Shown: positions 1 through 16,139 of the stretch, piece after piece
Layout: every line of letters begins with the position of its first letter
Numbering within the stretch: the stretch's first letter is position 1
Source: Mugil cephalus
Lineage: Eukaryota > Chordata > Actinopteri > Mugiliformes > Mugilidae
Length of the DNA stretch: 64,000 bases
Direction of reading: 5' to 3'
NCBI RefSeq assembly: GCF_022458985.1
Contig: NC_061774.1
Location: forward strand, 20,678,697-20,742,696
Notes under the pieces: model-generated
Database searches by the model: none
What the model saw: the letters and a program-made list of their open reading frames with translations, nothing else
Told to the model about the DNA's origin: nothing
Position numbers and translations under genes: made by a program

Positions 1-180
1 GGGATTATCTGTTTGTTGTGTGTATGGGACCCTCCTCCTGTCGTCAGCGGACGCGTTGTGTCATGTTAAACTGTTGCACTGTTGAGAAAAAAAACACCTC
101 CTCCCTGTCGATGGACCAAGAATCATTCATCTCTTACAAACTGAGCAGTTCACGTGCCAATAAAACCTGCTCCCTACCTG
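1..180 (+). other. Possible 3' end of an upstream gene
   Basis: No coding frame is recognisable here. An AATAAA hexamer at 159-164, followed within about 25 nt by a T/G-containing stretch, could be the polyadenylation site of a plus-strand gene that starts outside the window. This is a weak inference, because the hexamer is common in AT-rich DNA. Confidence 0.2.
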
Positions 181-281
181 GTGACGTCTGAGAGCTTCTT
201 GGGTACTAACTGTTCACTCTCTCATAACGCATATAATAATAGTAATGATTTGAGTCCTGAACTGAATCACGTTATTTTGTT

Positions 282-786
282 ATGCACCGATCAGCCGTAA
301 CATCACAACCGCTCCTCTAATACTGTCTCGGTCACGCTATTCCCACTCAAACAGCCCTGACCCGTTGAGGCGTGGACTCCGCTAGACTTGTGGGCGGTTG
401 TGCTGTGGTATCTGGCACCAAGGCGTTAGCAGCAGATATTTTACATCTTGCGAGTCGCGAGGTGTGGCCTCCGTGCTTTTTCCAGCTCGTTCCCACAGAT
501 GTTGGCCTGGATTCAAATCCGGAAGAGCTCGGAGGCCGACCGCTTCATACGAAAGGATGCACATGGTCTTCCAACGGCGCTTCCATGTGAAAGCGAGAGG
601 CAGACCCAAGCAGAACGTTCCCCCGCTTTGTGTCTTTTCCTGCACTGACTCGGGTTGTTTGAATCCTCCCCTTTGTCTTATTTCCTGCTTCTAATACAAC
701 AAACTTTGGAGAACAAAAGGTTTCTCTTGCTGCATGATGTGTCCCCAGATAATCACCGTCATAATGTTATGGCTGATCATCGTGTA
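282..786. mobile_element. Tc1/mariner-like deletion derivative with transposase remnant
   Basis: The left end reads CACCGATCAGCCGTAACAT, and the right end (about 757-786) carries the inverse form ATAATGTTATGGCTGATCA. These are the inverted termini of a family common in fish genomes. On the minus strand between about 540 and 390 a degraded reading frame still shows PDLNPGQHLWE and, further on, PWCQIPQH. These resemble the C-terminal part of Tc1/mariner transposases around the last catalytic acidic residue. Most of the transposase gene is missing, so the copy is inactive. Confidence 0.75.
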
Positions 787-1514
787 AGCAAGAATATAGA
801 CTCGTCTTCGCATTATTTGATCAATGAATGATTAGTTTTGCTCTTAAAGTGTCTCCCACAGTGTTAATAGGGTCCAATTCGTTCCACCGTGTTCACAGAA
901 ATATTTACAAATTTACAATAATTTAAAAAGAGTGGGTCAAACGAATCCAGACGTAACGTGAACTACCTAAATTCAACAGTTTTCTTAAAATATGTTGTTA
1001 CTTCATTTAATCGTACATAAATTTGTGCATATAATGCCACGTCTCAACAATTTATATTCAGTGTTTATGAAGTACAGACTGCTGCTATAAGTCACTAAAT
1101 CCACGTTATTATGTTAATTTAAAGATGGGACTGATACAAAACGCCAGTGCTGTAATATACTGTATAAATAGTTGGGATAGCATCATAATTATGGGTTTTC
1201 TATTAAGATGTGTTGAAGTGTAACGAAAAAAACTTTCTGAAGGTGTGATTCACCAACATTTAATTTGCACAATAATCAATTAGTGGAATTTATTTACAAT
1301 AATTCAAATACAGATCTCTGAACCCATGCTATTTTTTTTTTTTTACTTTGAGATCAATGCTTAAATTGTGACATCTACTCTAATGAGCATGTTAAACTGA
1401 TATTGTGACGTATGGTATAGTCAAAATGTTGTGAAAATTATGTAGAGACAAACATAAAATAAAAAAACAATAAATAAAATGAAAAAAACAGCCGACATGA
1501 CGCACAGATAAATC
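787..1514. other. AT-rich intergenic DNA, nothing recognised
   Basis: Only AT-rich sequence with short A and T runs is visible. There is no open frame with codon structure, no RNA fold and no clear repeat boundary. Confidence 0.5.
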
Positions 1515-1529
1515 TACATCTAGTGTGTC

Positions 1530-1535
1530 TTTATT
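1530..1535 (-). terminator. smim19: Polyadenylation signal of smim19
   Basis: On the minus strand this reads CAATAAAG, about 470 nt downstream of the smim19 stop codon. Cleavage would fall near 1505-1518, giving a 3' UTR of roughly 0.5 kb. No better hexamer lies closer to the stop codon. Confidence 0.55.
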
Positions 1536-2005
1536 GTCACATTTGAGAATTATTACTTTACTGATCACTTATCTACACATATCTAATAAACAAATACAAA
1601 ATAAATGGAACAAAAACTTGTCTAGAGCTTATGTTGAAGTTGAAGGATCTTGTTCCATGTGCAAAAAACTCTTCCAGGGAGACATTTTTTTTTTTTATTC
1701 TCCTCGTGCCCCGATTAAAATACTCGTGCTGCAGATACAGGACATTTCACAGCAAACGTCACTGCAGGCCTGCAGGATGCTACACTCCTCAAAACGCCCC
1801 ACGCTAAAATCCATCCAGCTGTATGTTCTCCACGTATAACAGATGAGATAAAGTGAGAAGGCAAACACAAACAGAAACAGCAAAGATGGGGGAGGGGGGC
1901 TGTGTCTTTTCCACAAAGTCTGACTGCGACAGTCGTCCGATTCGTTCTCCATTCATGTGCAGGGAGAGTTTTCTCTGACAGGAAGGGCTCGATGTCCTCC
2001 TGTTC

Positions 2006-4249
2006 TCATTCCATGGACAGCTGCACGCTGTCCGCCTGTCCCTGCTGCTGGTCAAACTTCCTGGCTAGAAGGGGAGAACGTGAAAGTGTTTAAACGAGTG
2101 TTAAACCCAAAAATAAAAATGTGCCTTTAATTAAACCTGAGTAAGAAAAAGAGGAAAGTCTCAATTAATGTGTGAAGCTTAGTTTCATGTAGTGGTCACT
2201 CAGAAAAGGTCACTGAATCTGACTTATTGTACAATAGAAATGAGTGTTACTGAATTTATTTCCAAGTTACAATCTATAATTATAATGTCTTTTTAGGAAC
2301 ATGTGCATGTACCAGTTAAATGTTTGGACACACCCTTTTCCTCCATTGTTATTGTTTTCTACACTGTCTCTTTAGTCAACTAATAAATGGAGCAAACAAA
2401 ACAAAAGGGATTGACAAAAAATGTATTTGCTTTGTCATCTGAGCCTTTCTCTGACATTTTGTGAGTTGCTCTAGTAAAACACAGTAAAACAACGCAATGA
2501 AAGAGCAGCTAACTAATACATAACCCCATGATTACAAACTCTAGCAAGAGATACATCTGCACTGTTAGTTGCTCTTAAATGAGCATCAATCAGAAGCTAA
2601 TGAACGATTACGATCTATGGGTTAGGTGTTAAACTTGAAGATTAAAATTTAAATTCTTGATAGATAAGTGCTGCACATTTTAAGAGAGTGAAAGCCGAGA
2701 CCTTGACTATTTATTGGCTAATTACATCGATGTGAAAATGTGTTTCCTGGTTTCTTATTTCTTTGCATGTTTGTAAATATTTTTAAATGGTTTTCATTAA
2801 AAACTGCATTCTGCATTTACTTGTGTTATCTTTGCTTGATGATCCGAATCATTACAGTGCGACAAACATGCAAAGAAATAAGAAATCAGGAATTCTAAAT
2901 GAATACATTTTAAAACTAATGTATTTGTATTCAGAGATCTTGCTTTATTATTAATAGTATGGCACTCGTGTTCCTCCATGCGTTAACTCGCATATCATAT
3001 CTCTGCATATGGTATGAGAGTTACTGCGACTGCAATAATGAATAAATGATAAAATGTTGTTGCTCTGCATCTGCTCTGGTCCTCACCGATGGAGTACATC
3101 TCCAGCTGCTGCCTCAGGCGCACCTTCTGCAGGCTGTCGTAGAAGTTGGGCTCGGGGCTGTTGCCCACGGTGGGAGGCAGAGCGAAGATGCGCATGATCT
3201 TCCTCTTGTTTCTAAAGCGAATAGACAGACAGACGGACAGACATCGTCATCAGCTTTGACTGGAATATATTAGATGTGGATGCGTCAGAAGAAAAGCGCG
3301 CATGACCTTGTTCAGCTGGGTGTGACGTGTCAATAAAGGCAATAAAGAAGCTACTTCCAGGAAACATTCAGAAACTGTTTTTGTTGTTGTTGTTGTTTTA
3401 AAAAGAGGGCGGTTAGAACTTAATTTAAAACATCTTCATGCCCTCACAACATTAAAAACATTTGTGGAGTGAAGTTATGGAACAGACTGATGAGGAGGGG
3501 GCTAAAGTACGGAAGCCCTAAGCGGCCATGCGTTCAAATATTAACATATTTTCTCCGTTTCCCCGTGATAACGAGGTAATTTCCTCTGTTTTCTCAAGAT
3601 CTCGAGTTATTTAGCTCATTATCTCGGGAAGTTAAGCTTTGCAACAAACAAAGTTTTGTGCTCTAATATTTGCTATATAACGGTAGATTGTATTGAACAG
3701 GTTTCTTGTAACTCGAGATCTCGAGAAAACAGAGGAAATTAACTCGTTGTAACGGGAAACCGGAGGAAATTATATTGTATGTGAATATGAATGCATGAAT
3801 TAATGCATGTTCATACTAAAGCAATGTCCAAGCATGAGTCAGTTTAAGCTGCGGTACAAATACATGGTGGTCACCAGGTGTAGGGATGAAGCGAGGTCTG
3901 AATATGTCTAAATATACACGTTTATATGAAAAATGGAAAAGAAAATTCATAAGGGGTGGGATTAAATAAGCTTCTTCCTTCTCGTTTTCGAAAATGGAAG
4001 GCTGTGTTACGTTGTTTGCTTTTTTTTTCGTGTAATAACCGGAGACACGGCTCTGACCGAACCACAGTCCCGTGTGGTCCAAATGTTTACAGTGTTTAGT
4101 TTAGTGAGTCCTTACTTCCTGGCGTATATGAGCAGGCCGAAGCTGACCAGGATGACCAGCAGGTAAACATTGGTGGCCTCGTTCCAGGCTTCGTGCACCG
4201 AGTAGTCGATGGAGTCAGGCTCGTTCCCGAGGACCCCGTGAGCCCCCAT
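2006..4249 (-). CDS. smim19: Small integral membrane protein 19
   Basis: Three coding exons on the minus strand (4249-4116, 3211-3087, 2064-2006) join in frame to 105 residues, close to the 107 of human SMIM19. The start is the only ATG that fits, opening [16 protein letters not shown]. Residues 9-27 ([19 protein letters not shown]) are the conserved N-terminal segment. Residues 28-43 ([16 protein letters not shown]) form a single hydrophobic helix, followed by basic RKNKRK, which by the positive-inside rule puts the C terminus in the cytosol. The tail holds the conserved [20 protein letters not shown] stretch and ends DSVQLSME. All introns are GT-AG. The molecular function of SMIM19 is not established. 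The assignment rests on near-continuous similarity to the vertebrate family and is secure. The gene lies tail-away from fam199x, which is on the same strand, and shares no promoter with it. Confidence 0.95.
2309..2345 (+). repeat. Degenerate transposon terminus in smim19 intron 2
   Basis: The stretch around GTTTGGACACACCCTTTTC resembles a terminal motif often seen at Tc1-like fish elements. A related copy sits inverted at about 56565-56595. No second terminus was found nearby. Confidence 0.3.
3547..3774. repeat. Foldback (palindromic) repeat
   Basis: The left arm at about 3547-3611 and the right arm at about 3710-3774 are inverted copies roughly 60 nt long with few mismatches. Both contain AATTTCCTCTGTTTTCTC and ATCTCGAGTTA. 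They flank a loop of about 100 nt. The structure lies in intron 1 of smim19. It looks like a foldback-type MITE, though I do not recognise the family. Confidence 0.7.
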
Positions 4250-4420
4250 CGAGAAATAAACAAACAAACAACACAAGTAAACTAATCAACAAGCTGCGCG
4301 GAGAAACGCGTGAAGTATGAAGACAAATGCTATCACATTTGCGTACACTATTGACTGCGACTGAGCTGCCTTGTAAACATTAGTGCGTCACTTCCGCGTT
4401 TTTCTTCTTCTTCTGTCTCC
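4250..4420 (-). promoter_or_regulatory. smim19: smim19 5' UTR and probable promoter
   Basis: Just upstream of the start codon the minus strand carries CGCGGAAGTGACGC (4398-4385), a CGGAAGTG ETS-type site next to a CRE-like half site. This pairing is typical of TATA-less housekeeping promoters. The same CGCGGAAGTG core occurs in front of commd5. The transcription start was not determined and probably lies near 4330-4400. Confidence 0.5.
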
Positions 4421-5084
4421 TTTGATTTATTTGTTCTTCTTCGTGTGGTTTTTCCGCTCTTCCGCCTCCTCGGCCCAGAGCCTGAACTTCAGCATGAACG
4501 AAGTAACGAATATGAGATATGATTTAAATATGATGCATATGATATATTATAAAATAAATAGCATAGACAGATAGACAAATGGATAGATAGTTTATCCCGA
4601 AGGAAATTCATTCACACCACAGAGTAAAAGAGGGCGCTAGCAACGTTAGTCTTGTAGAACAAGTCCAGCAGCTTTCACCTGATATTAAACGATCCTAGTC
4701 GCGTAAGTAAATAGAAATACCTCTGACCTGTTTTTGTATACCGAGTTTATGTCAGCCAGTCAGGCCAGTTTGTGATCCTGCTGTAGATCCAGGTACTTAT
4801 AGGTTTGAACCACCTCTACACACTATCCATTAATTAACCGTAACTGCTAATCCATTTGCTGTAGTTGACCGTTAAGATGGAAAATAACAGCTTTCTGTTG
4901 TGATGGAAAATAACAAAACAGTGGTAGAGAGTAAAGAGCTGGTTCATTCACGTAAAAAAAGACTTTCTTGTCCTCTGCATTTAACCTACCACACACCGGT
5001 AGTAAGCGATGGATGCTGAGGGTGAAGCTCTGCTCTCTTTTTTTTTTTCTACTGAAAATAAAAACAATTTTAGAGAATAGGATG
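4421..5084. other. Intergenic, no gene seen
   Basis: This is AT-rich sequence between the smim19 promoter and the presumed end of the fam199x transcript. A short GATAGA-type repeat lies near 4563-4590. There is no coding signal. Confidence 0.5.
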
Positions 5085-6243
5085 CAACCATGTACAAGTC
5101 TGTTTATTTGAATCAAGTTCACGATGTATCAGAACCATTGAGTGGACTGCACATTGTCCCCCGCAGCCCCGACAGTGACAGAGAATCCGTGGTACTCAAA
5201 CACACAAGCCACAAAAAAAATAAAATAAGCAATGTAGTGGTTTGTCGTTGTAGCTGATGGTAGAAATGTTTTACCTCCTAAGAGCTGTATAATTAATAAT
5301 GTCACCGACTGCTTTAGAGTCATTTTCCTGAATCACAAAGTTTTGTTTACACAGAAACAACTGTTGTTCAGCCTGTTTTAATACCATTTCATCTTCAGCA
5401 GTTACATGGTACCTTATTTGCACAAATAACTTTATTGCATCACACTTGATTTTTTTTTTCTTCAAAATTATCTTATTTTCCAAAATAGAGTTTTAACTAA
5501 TTCGATGCTACAGAAAGCGTAAAGCTGTTCGTTAACATAATTGCTGTAATTATTAACTCTATACACAAGACATGAGACAAGAGGCCAAGCTTAAAAGAAT
5601 CAGAAAGGAAAGCAGGAACTGAAGTAGTTGATCGAGTCACAGCCCTGAAAAGAAAAAACATAGCAAACAATATAGCAAAGATGGGAAAAAAAATAAAAAA
5701 GCATGACAGGTACAAATCCACAAAAAGCTGTTTTCTTCTTCTAAACCCGAAATATATGAACAGAGTAAACTCAGCACATCTCTTAAGAAACCAGCTCAAG
5801 TTTAGCGCTAAAAACCAAACCAACGACCAATGCTTAAATGCCTGAAGCCAATCATTGTAGTGAAATCATTCAAGTAGGAGTGAAGGTGAGGAAAAAAAAA
5901 ACAGTTCAAACATGTTCGAAACTAAATACATCAAAGTAAGACTTAAAGTATCCCAAAGGACCAGTGGTAATTTGAAGCATTGAAACTGTGCTGACCAATT
6001 ACCTCACTATGTTGTCATATAAGATATATATATATATATACACACACACAAAAGGAAAAGAAAAAAAAAACTTTAAATCATTTATCACGAAGGAAAACTT
6101 GAAAGCAAGCGGTAAATATGAAGTTATTTATCACGTATTTACAACACAGGTAAGCCAATTTAACGGGTGTATGCAAATAATAATGCAAGTTGTTAGTTAG
6201 TGGGCCACACGAGGATTCAGTGTGATTTAAACATGCAGGGTTT
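5085..6243 (-). other. fam199x: Probable distal 3' UTR of fam199x
   Basis: The stop codon of fam199x is at 7637, and the first plausible well-placed polyadenylation hexamer on the minus strand is AATAAA at 5107-5102, followed by a GTACATGG stretch. This stretch would then be the 3' UTR beyond an inserted transposon. Another hexamer at about 5437-5432 is an alternative end. Vertebrate FAM199X is known for a long 3' UTR. The short reading frames here lack codon bias and are not genes. A TA/CA microsatellite lies at 6024-6050. Confidence 0.4.
5102..5107 (-). terminator. fam199x: Candidate polyadenylation signal of fam199x
   Basis: The minus strand reads TCAAATAAACAG here. It would give a transcript ending near 5085. 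It was chosen because it is the most downstream clean AATAAA before the smim19 promoter region. Transcript data are needed to decide between this and the hexamer near 5435. Confidence 0.3.
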
Positions 6244-7621
6244 CAGTGCTCCCTCTAAGCCTTAAAAGTGAAATGGGACCGCGACACTCAGCAGCAGCAG
6301 CAGCAGCAGCAGATAGAAAGACAGACCAGCTCGCTTCAGGGTCCAAACCCTAAACATGATCCTGCTCGAATTGTTTCCAGACTAACGGGTGGTCACCATT
6401 AAAATAAATCTGTGCATCATCACTGTCATGTCGTGTCCTCCAGACGTGTCCTCCTGTGAGGGGACACACGTTCTGGTCCTTTACACTAATTCCACCCTGA
6501 CTTTACCTCGAGGAATTTACAGTTTTAACAGAATGTGCAGCAGAGTTTGGCTAAAGCATATATGGCCTCCTAAAGATGTGTCTGTGTGTATGGGTATCAA
6601 ATTAAATAAAATATCATCAGCTGGTGCCAAGTTCTTTCTGTATCGGTGTAAAAAAATAAAACTTTGGTCGTAGGGCTGGGCGGTATACCGGTTCATACCG
6701 AAAAACGGGTTTTCTTGAGATTAATTTTTAATATACCGGCGCTGTTTCAGCACAATGTAGCGCTTCTAAACACGCATGATGCCACTGCATCACTGCAAGA
6801 TGTGGTGAAGATGGAAAGGTGAGGACTTGACCCAAATAAAAGGCGCTATGTTGGTTGTTCTTCCCCGATTTCTCCTATTGCTGTACCCGAAAGTGACCCA
6901 AATTTTAGCTTTTTATGAATGAGAAAAAAAATGTTGCACGCAGACTATAGTTATTACGGTAACTGGTCACGCTGCTATTGACATTACAGACATAACAGTT
7001 TAAATATGAATAAATACCTCAAATAAATTAAATCGTAATTGTTTCCTCATTTAATTTTGATAACAGTTAATTACTTATTTTTATCTCTAAGCTGTCCCCC
7101 GGATTTCCACATCAATCTACTGTATTAATTCTTCTCCCAACCAGTAGAAAATGTTGAGAACACGCTATGATACGTGAAAAATAAAACACTGTGACATACG
7201 TCTCTGGTCATACCGCCCAGCCCTGCTTTGCCGTGTGTTTGGTGTAACGTAGCCAAACTCCGCTGGTGTTGCCTGATCTGTCCTTCTGTCAGTGGTGGTT
7301 GTGTTAGTAGCAATGGGTAGAGCATCTATAAGCAAATCTTCTTCTCTAATTGTATGTAATTGAAATGATATCATTAGCACATATTCATTAGTATCTGCAA
7401 GCTTCTTAGCTGTAGCAGCGTTAGCCTCTAGCATGTTACACTAGTATAAGCGAGCAATATGTTGAGTTAAATTATAGGCGACTGGAAGGTGTTAATTACT
7501 GCGCGGCGAGTAACAAAACGCACTACTGAGAGCTAACGCATGCAGCCATGTGGATCAGAGCGGCCTACGGGCTCTGTGGTGGCGGCTAGCTGGTCATAGA
7601 GCAGGCGTAGAGGGAGCACTG
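6244..7621. mobile_element. hAT-like nonautonomous transposon in the fam199x 3' UTR
   Basis: The two ends are inverted copies of CAGTGCTCCCTCTA, followed by AGCC on the left and CGCC on the right (rc), so 17 of 18 bases agree. The CAGTG start and this sequence are typical of hAT-superfamily termini in vertebrates. The element is 1378 bp, has no transposase frame and contains another element (6671-7225). Eight CAG units occupy 6289-6312. The right end stops 15 nt from the fam199x stop codon. I could not recognise a matching 8-bp target duplication: the left flank is CAGGGTTT and the right flank is ATTCATTC. Confidence 0.65.
6671..7225. mobile_element. Nested MITE with AGGGCTGGGCGGTAT termini
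   Basis: The left terminus TAGGGCTGGGCGGTATACC and the right terminus (as reverse complement) CAGGGCTGGGCGGTATGACC form a 15-16 bp inverted repeat around 555 bp of non-coding DNA. The element lies wholly inside the larger hAT-like element, so it inserted later. The superfamily is uncertain. The termini resemble hAT-type ends seen widely in fish. Confidence 0.65.
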
Positions 7622-7636
7622 ATTCATTCACTGGTG

Positions 7637-13673
<6,037 letters not shown>

Positions 13674-15080
13674 GGCTCGATGTATCTGACACAGAGGAGG
13701 GAGGAGAGTCGACAATGAGACAAAAATAACGCAGAACATTCGATGGCTACAGCTTTACATAGAATATTTAAATTCAGATTATATACTTTATCCATCCCAC
13801 GGGAAATTCACTGTCCAGTAGCTTCAACGCACAAAGCAGATATAAAGATATTTAAGTTATATTGGCAGCAATGACCAAAGTCCAGTTGTTACCTCACAGG
13901 GCACAAGTACAGGTGTTCACAGTGTCTACGCGACTAAGTAACTTAATAAGGTTTGTTTGTAGTCAACTTAAACCACTGCTGACAAACATTACCTACAACC
14001 TAATTAAATTAAGCAAAACGTATTTAGGTGTATTTACTACATGAAACAGTGAAAACACACGCATTAGTAAATAAGTCCGATTAAGTATCCCTGGAAAGGA
14101 AATGTTCAATTCAGGCAAAGCAACACAAAAAAAACGCAATGCTATTTTCTAGATGATCACAAAGTTTGTTTTTTATATGTATATATGAATTAAAAGTAAA
14201 AATCTACTTGAATAGATAATTTCCCACTTGTTGTGTGGAATAAAAACAAATCTCAGCCTGGGTGAACTTCACAATTACTCTATAAAACCTTGATTAGACA
14301 GAAAATAAATACACAATATACTATATACATAATATTTACAAAAATTATAAAAACAAATGAAAAATATTAACTTGATGTACAATCAATAACAAATCAACCA
14401 CCGGCAAATATGTAAAAAAAAAAAAGTTTAGTTAAATAATTACAAGAGCATGGACTGATATTAATGACATTTTGTATTTTTAATGACACTATTGTCATAT
14501 AACTTCAATGATTTCTTTGTTACGATGAAAGTAAAAAACTTTCGTGTGTATTTTACGAACGTGTCGTGGGTTAATTTCCAAAAAGACATTATTTATGTTA
14601 GTTGTTCGCACTGTCGGATAAGTCATAATCAGTCTAAAATTATCTTAATAACCGTAAATAATAAAAACAAATACAACTACATATAAATATACGAAGACAA
14701 ACACACTAAGCCTCCTGACAACACAACAGAAAACACGGTTAGCTCGTGGCTACTGCTACAAATCTCCACGTAGCGTCTAATAACACACAAAACGACAGAT
14801 AAATGGTCCTTTCCCAACAATAACTAACGTGGGTGGTTTAGGAACTGGGCAAAGTTGTGTTTTAGCAGCTATAAACATAAACACACCGACCTTTTATCGT
14901 TCAAAGGGTGAACATTTCTGCCACCTCCATTTGCAAATCCTTTCTTTTCCAGCGAAGGTCTGAGCTCAACGGATGTGTCACGAGCTAAAGAACCGATGTT
15001 TGGTAGTGAATCAGAAGAGTCGATTCCCACAGAGAAGAGCCGACTCCCCACTCCTCGATTGCTTGTGTCAGTGCAGGGTC
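13674..15080. other. fam199x upstream region, no coding signal
   Basis: This part of the divergent spacer between fam199x and commd5 probably holds the non-coding first exon and promoter of fam199x, but I could not place a donor with confidence. AT-rich sequence dominates 13750-14700. A stretch at about 14980-15060, containing AGAGTCGATTCCC and GAGCCGACTCCCC, looks like a transposon end. Confidence 0.4.
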
Positions 15081-15240
15081 AAAACTTTATTTTTATTTCT
15101 TTATTTATTGTTTATTTTAACAGGGACTATACATAAGGCATTGCCACAGACAACTGGGAAAATGTGGTGTATATTATACTTCCTAGCTTCCTCTAATTTG
15201 CAATTATTTTGTCCCTGGCCAGGATTTTAAACACAAAACA
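15080..15240 (+). repeat. Fragment of a LINE-type 3' tail
   Basis: TTTAACAGGGACTATACATA, followed further on by TTTTGTCCCTGGCC, resembles the 3' portion of L2-type dispersed repeats of fish. No coding remnant is present. Low-level similarity is all I can offer. Confidence 0.35.
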
Positions 15241-15899
15241 ACTATTACAACAGTACAGTAAAACTATTTACACACAAAACAAAGCTTTAAAAAAAATGAT
15301 GAGGTTTACATCAAACAGCAGACAGCAATGTGCCTACATTGCACTTATTTTTTTTAAAGAAGAAAGTTCACACATTTATTTATTTATTTGACTGTGAAAA
15401 GGCTGCTGAAGGAATGGTATATTGTAGATGAAAGAGATTTTATCATCCATTTTATATTCATATATATATATTATATTTTTTAATATATTATTACCTTAAA
15501 CACCTGACCTCAAGCTGCTGAAGTAAATTTAATTGTAACTTGTGTCTAATAACAATTAAAGTCTTTATTTATTCTACATGCTCTTCTTCAGACTTGTTTG
15601 TAGAGGAGCATGTATCTCGAAACGTCACTGGTATTGGTGGATGTCGTAAATAAATGCATTTAAAGAGGGAGCCCTAGTTTACAGACTCACCTTGGATGTG
15701 CATGGCTGTTCTGCTCTCTGTTGGCTTATTTTTCTTCAGACATTTCATTTTTAAAAGGATAGTTTGTTAAATGTACACTAAAACAAATGGGGGAAAATAG
15801 GGTTGATTATAGGTTATTATTCTGTTATCTTACTGGTCTGGTCCGCTTGAGTTCAAACTGGGATGTACGTGGCACCCGAAATGAGTTTGACACCCTGCT

Positions 15900-15968
15900 A
15901 TAGACGATACCAAATAAAGAGCCGAAAGAGTCGACTCTCGGAACGAGCTGAACTTCCCATCACTACTA
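15900..15968 (-). repeat. hAT-like transposon terminus
   Basis: Read on the minus strand the sequence starts AGTGATGGGAAGTTCAGCTC and continues through GAGTCGACTCTTTCGGCTC, a pattern common at hAT-type termini in fish. A similar stretch lies near 15060-14985, but in the same orientation, so the two do not form one intact element. Confidence 0.4.
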
Positions 15969-15969
15969 A

Positions 15970-16139
15970 GCTGTCACCGCGAGACTCCCGTGAGAAAAGC
16001 GAGAGCGTCATGTGACGCGAACGCGGAAGTGGTGACATAAACACAAAACTGGCACTGAAGACGAGAATCAAAAACACGCATTTACTTCATTTTTAATTTT
16101 TTTAATTTTGCTGTCTGACGTTTTTTTTTTCGGTTGGTA
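15970..16139 (+). promoter_or_regulatory. commd5: commd5 promoter and 5' UTR
   Basis: This short CpG-containing segment just upstream of the commd5 start codon holds the E-box/M-box palindrome GTCATGTGAC (16007-16016) and an ETS-type CGGAAGTG (16024-16031). No TATA box is evident. Because fam199x runs away on the other strand, the segment could also serve it as a bidirectional promoter, but this is not shown. Confidence 0.5.

Noticed and set aside
5129..5823. Three minus-strand open frames of 64-108 codons downstream of fam199x
   Set aside because: They are hydrophobic Phe/Leu-rich translations of AT-rich DNA in a probable 3' UTR. None has splice support or family similarity.
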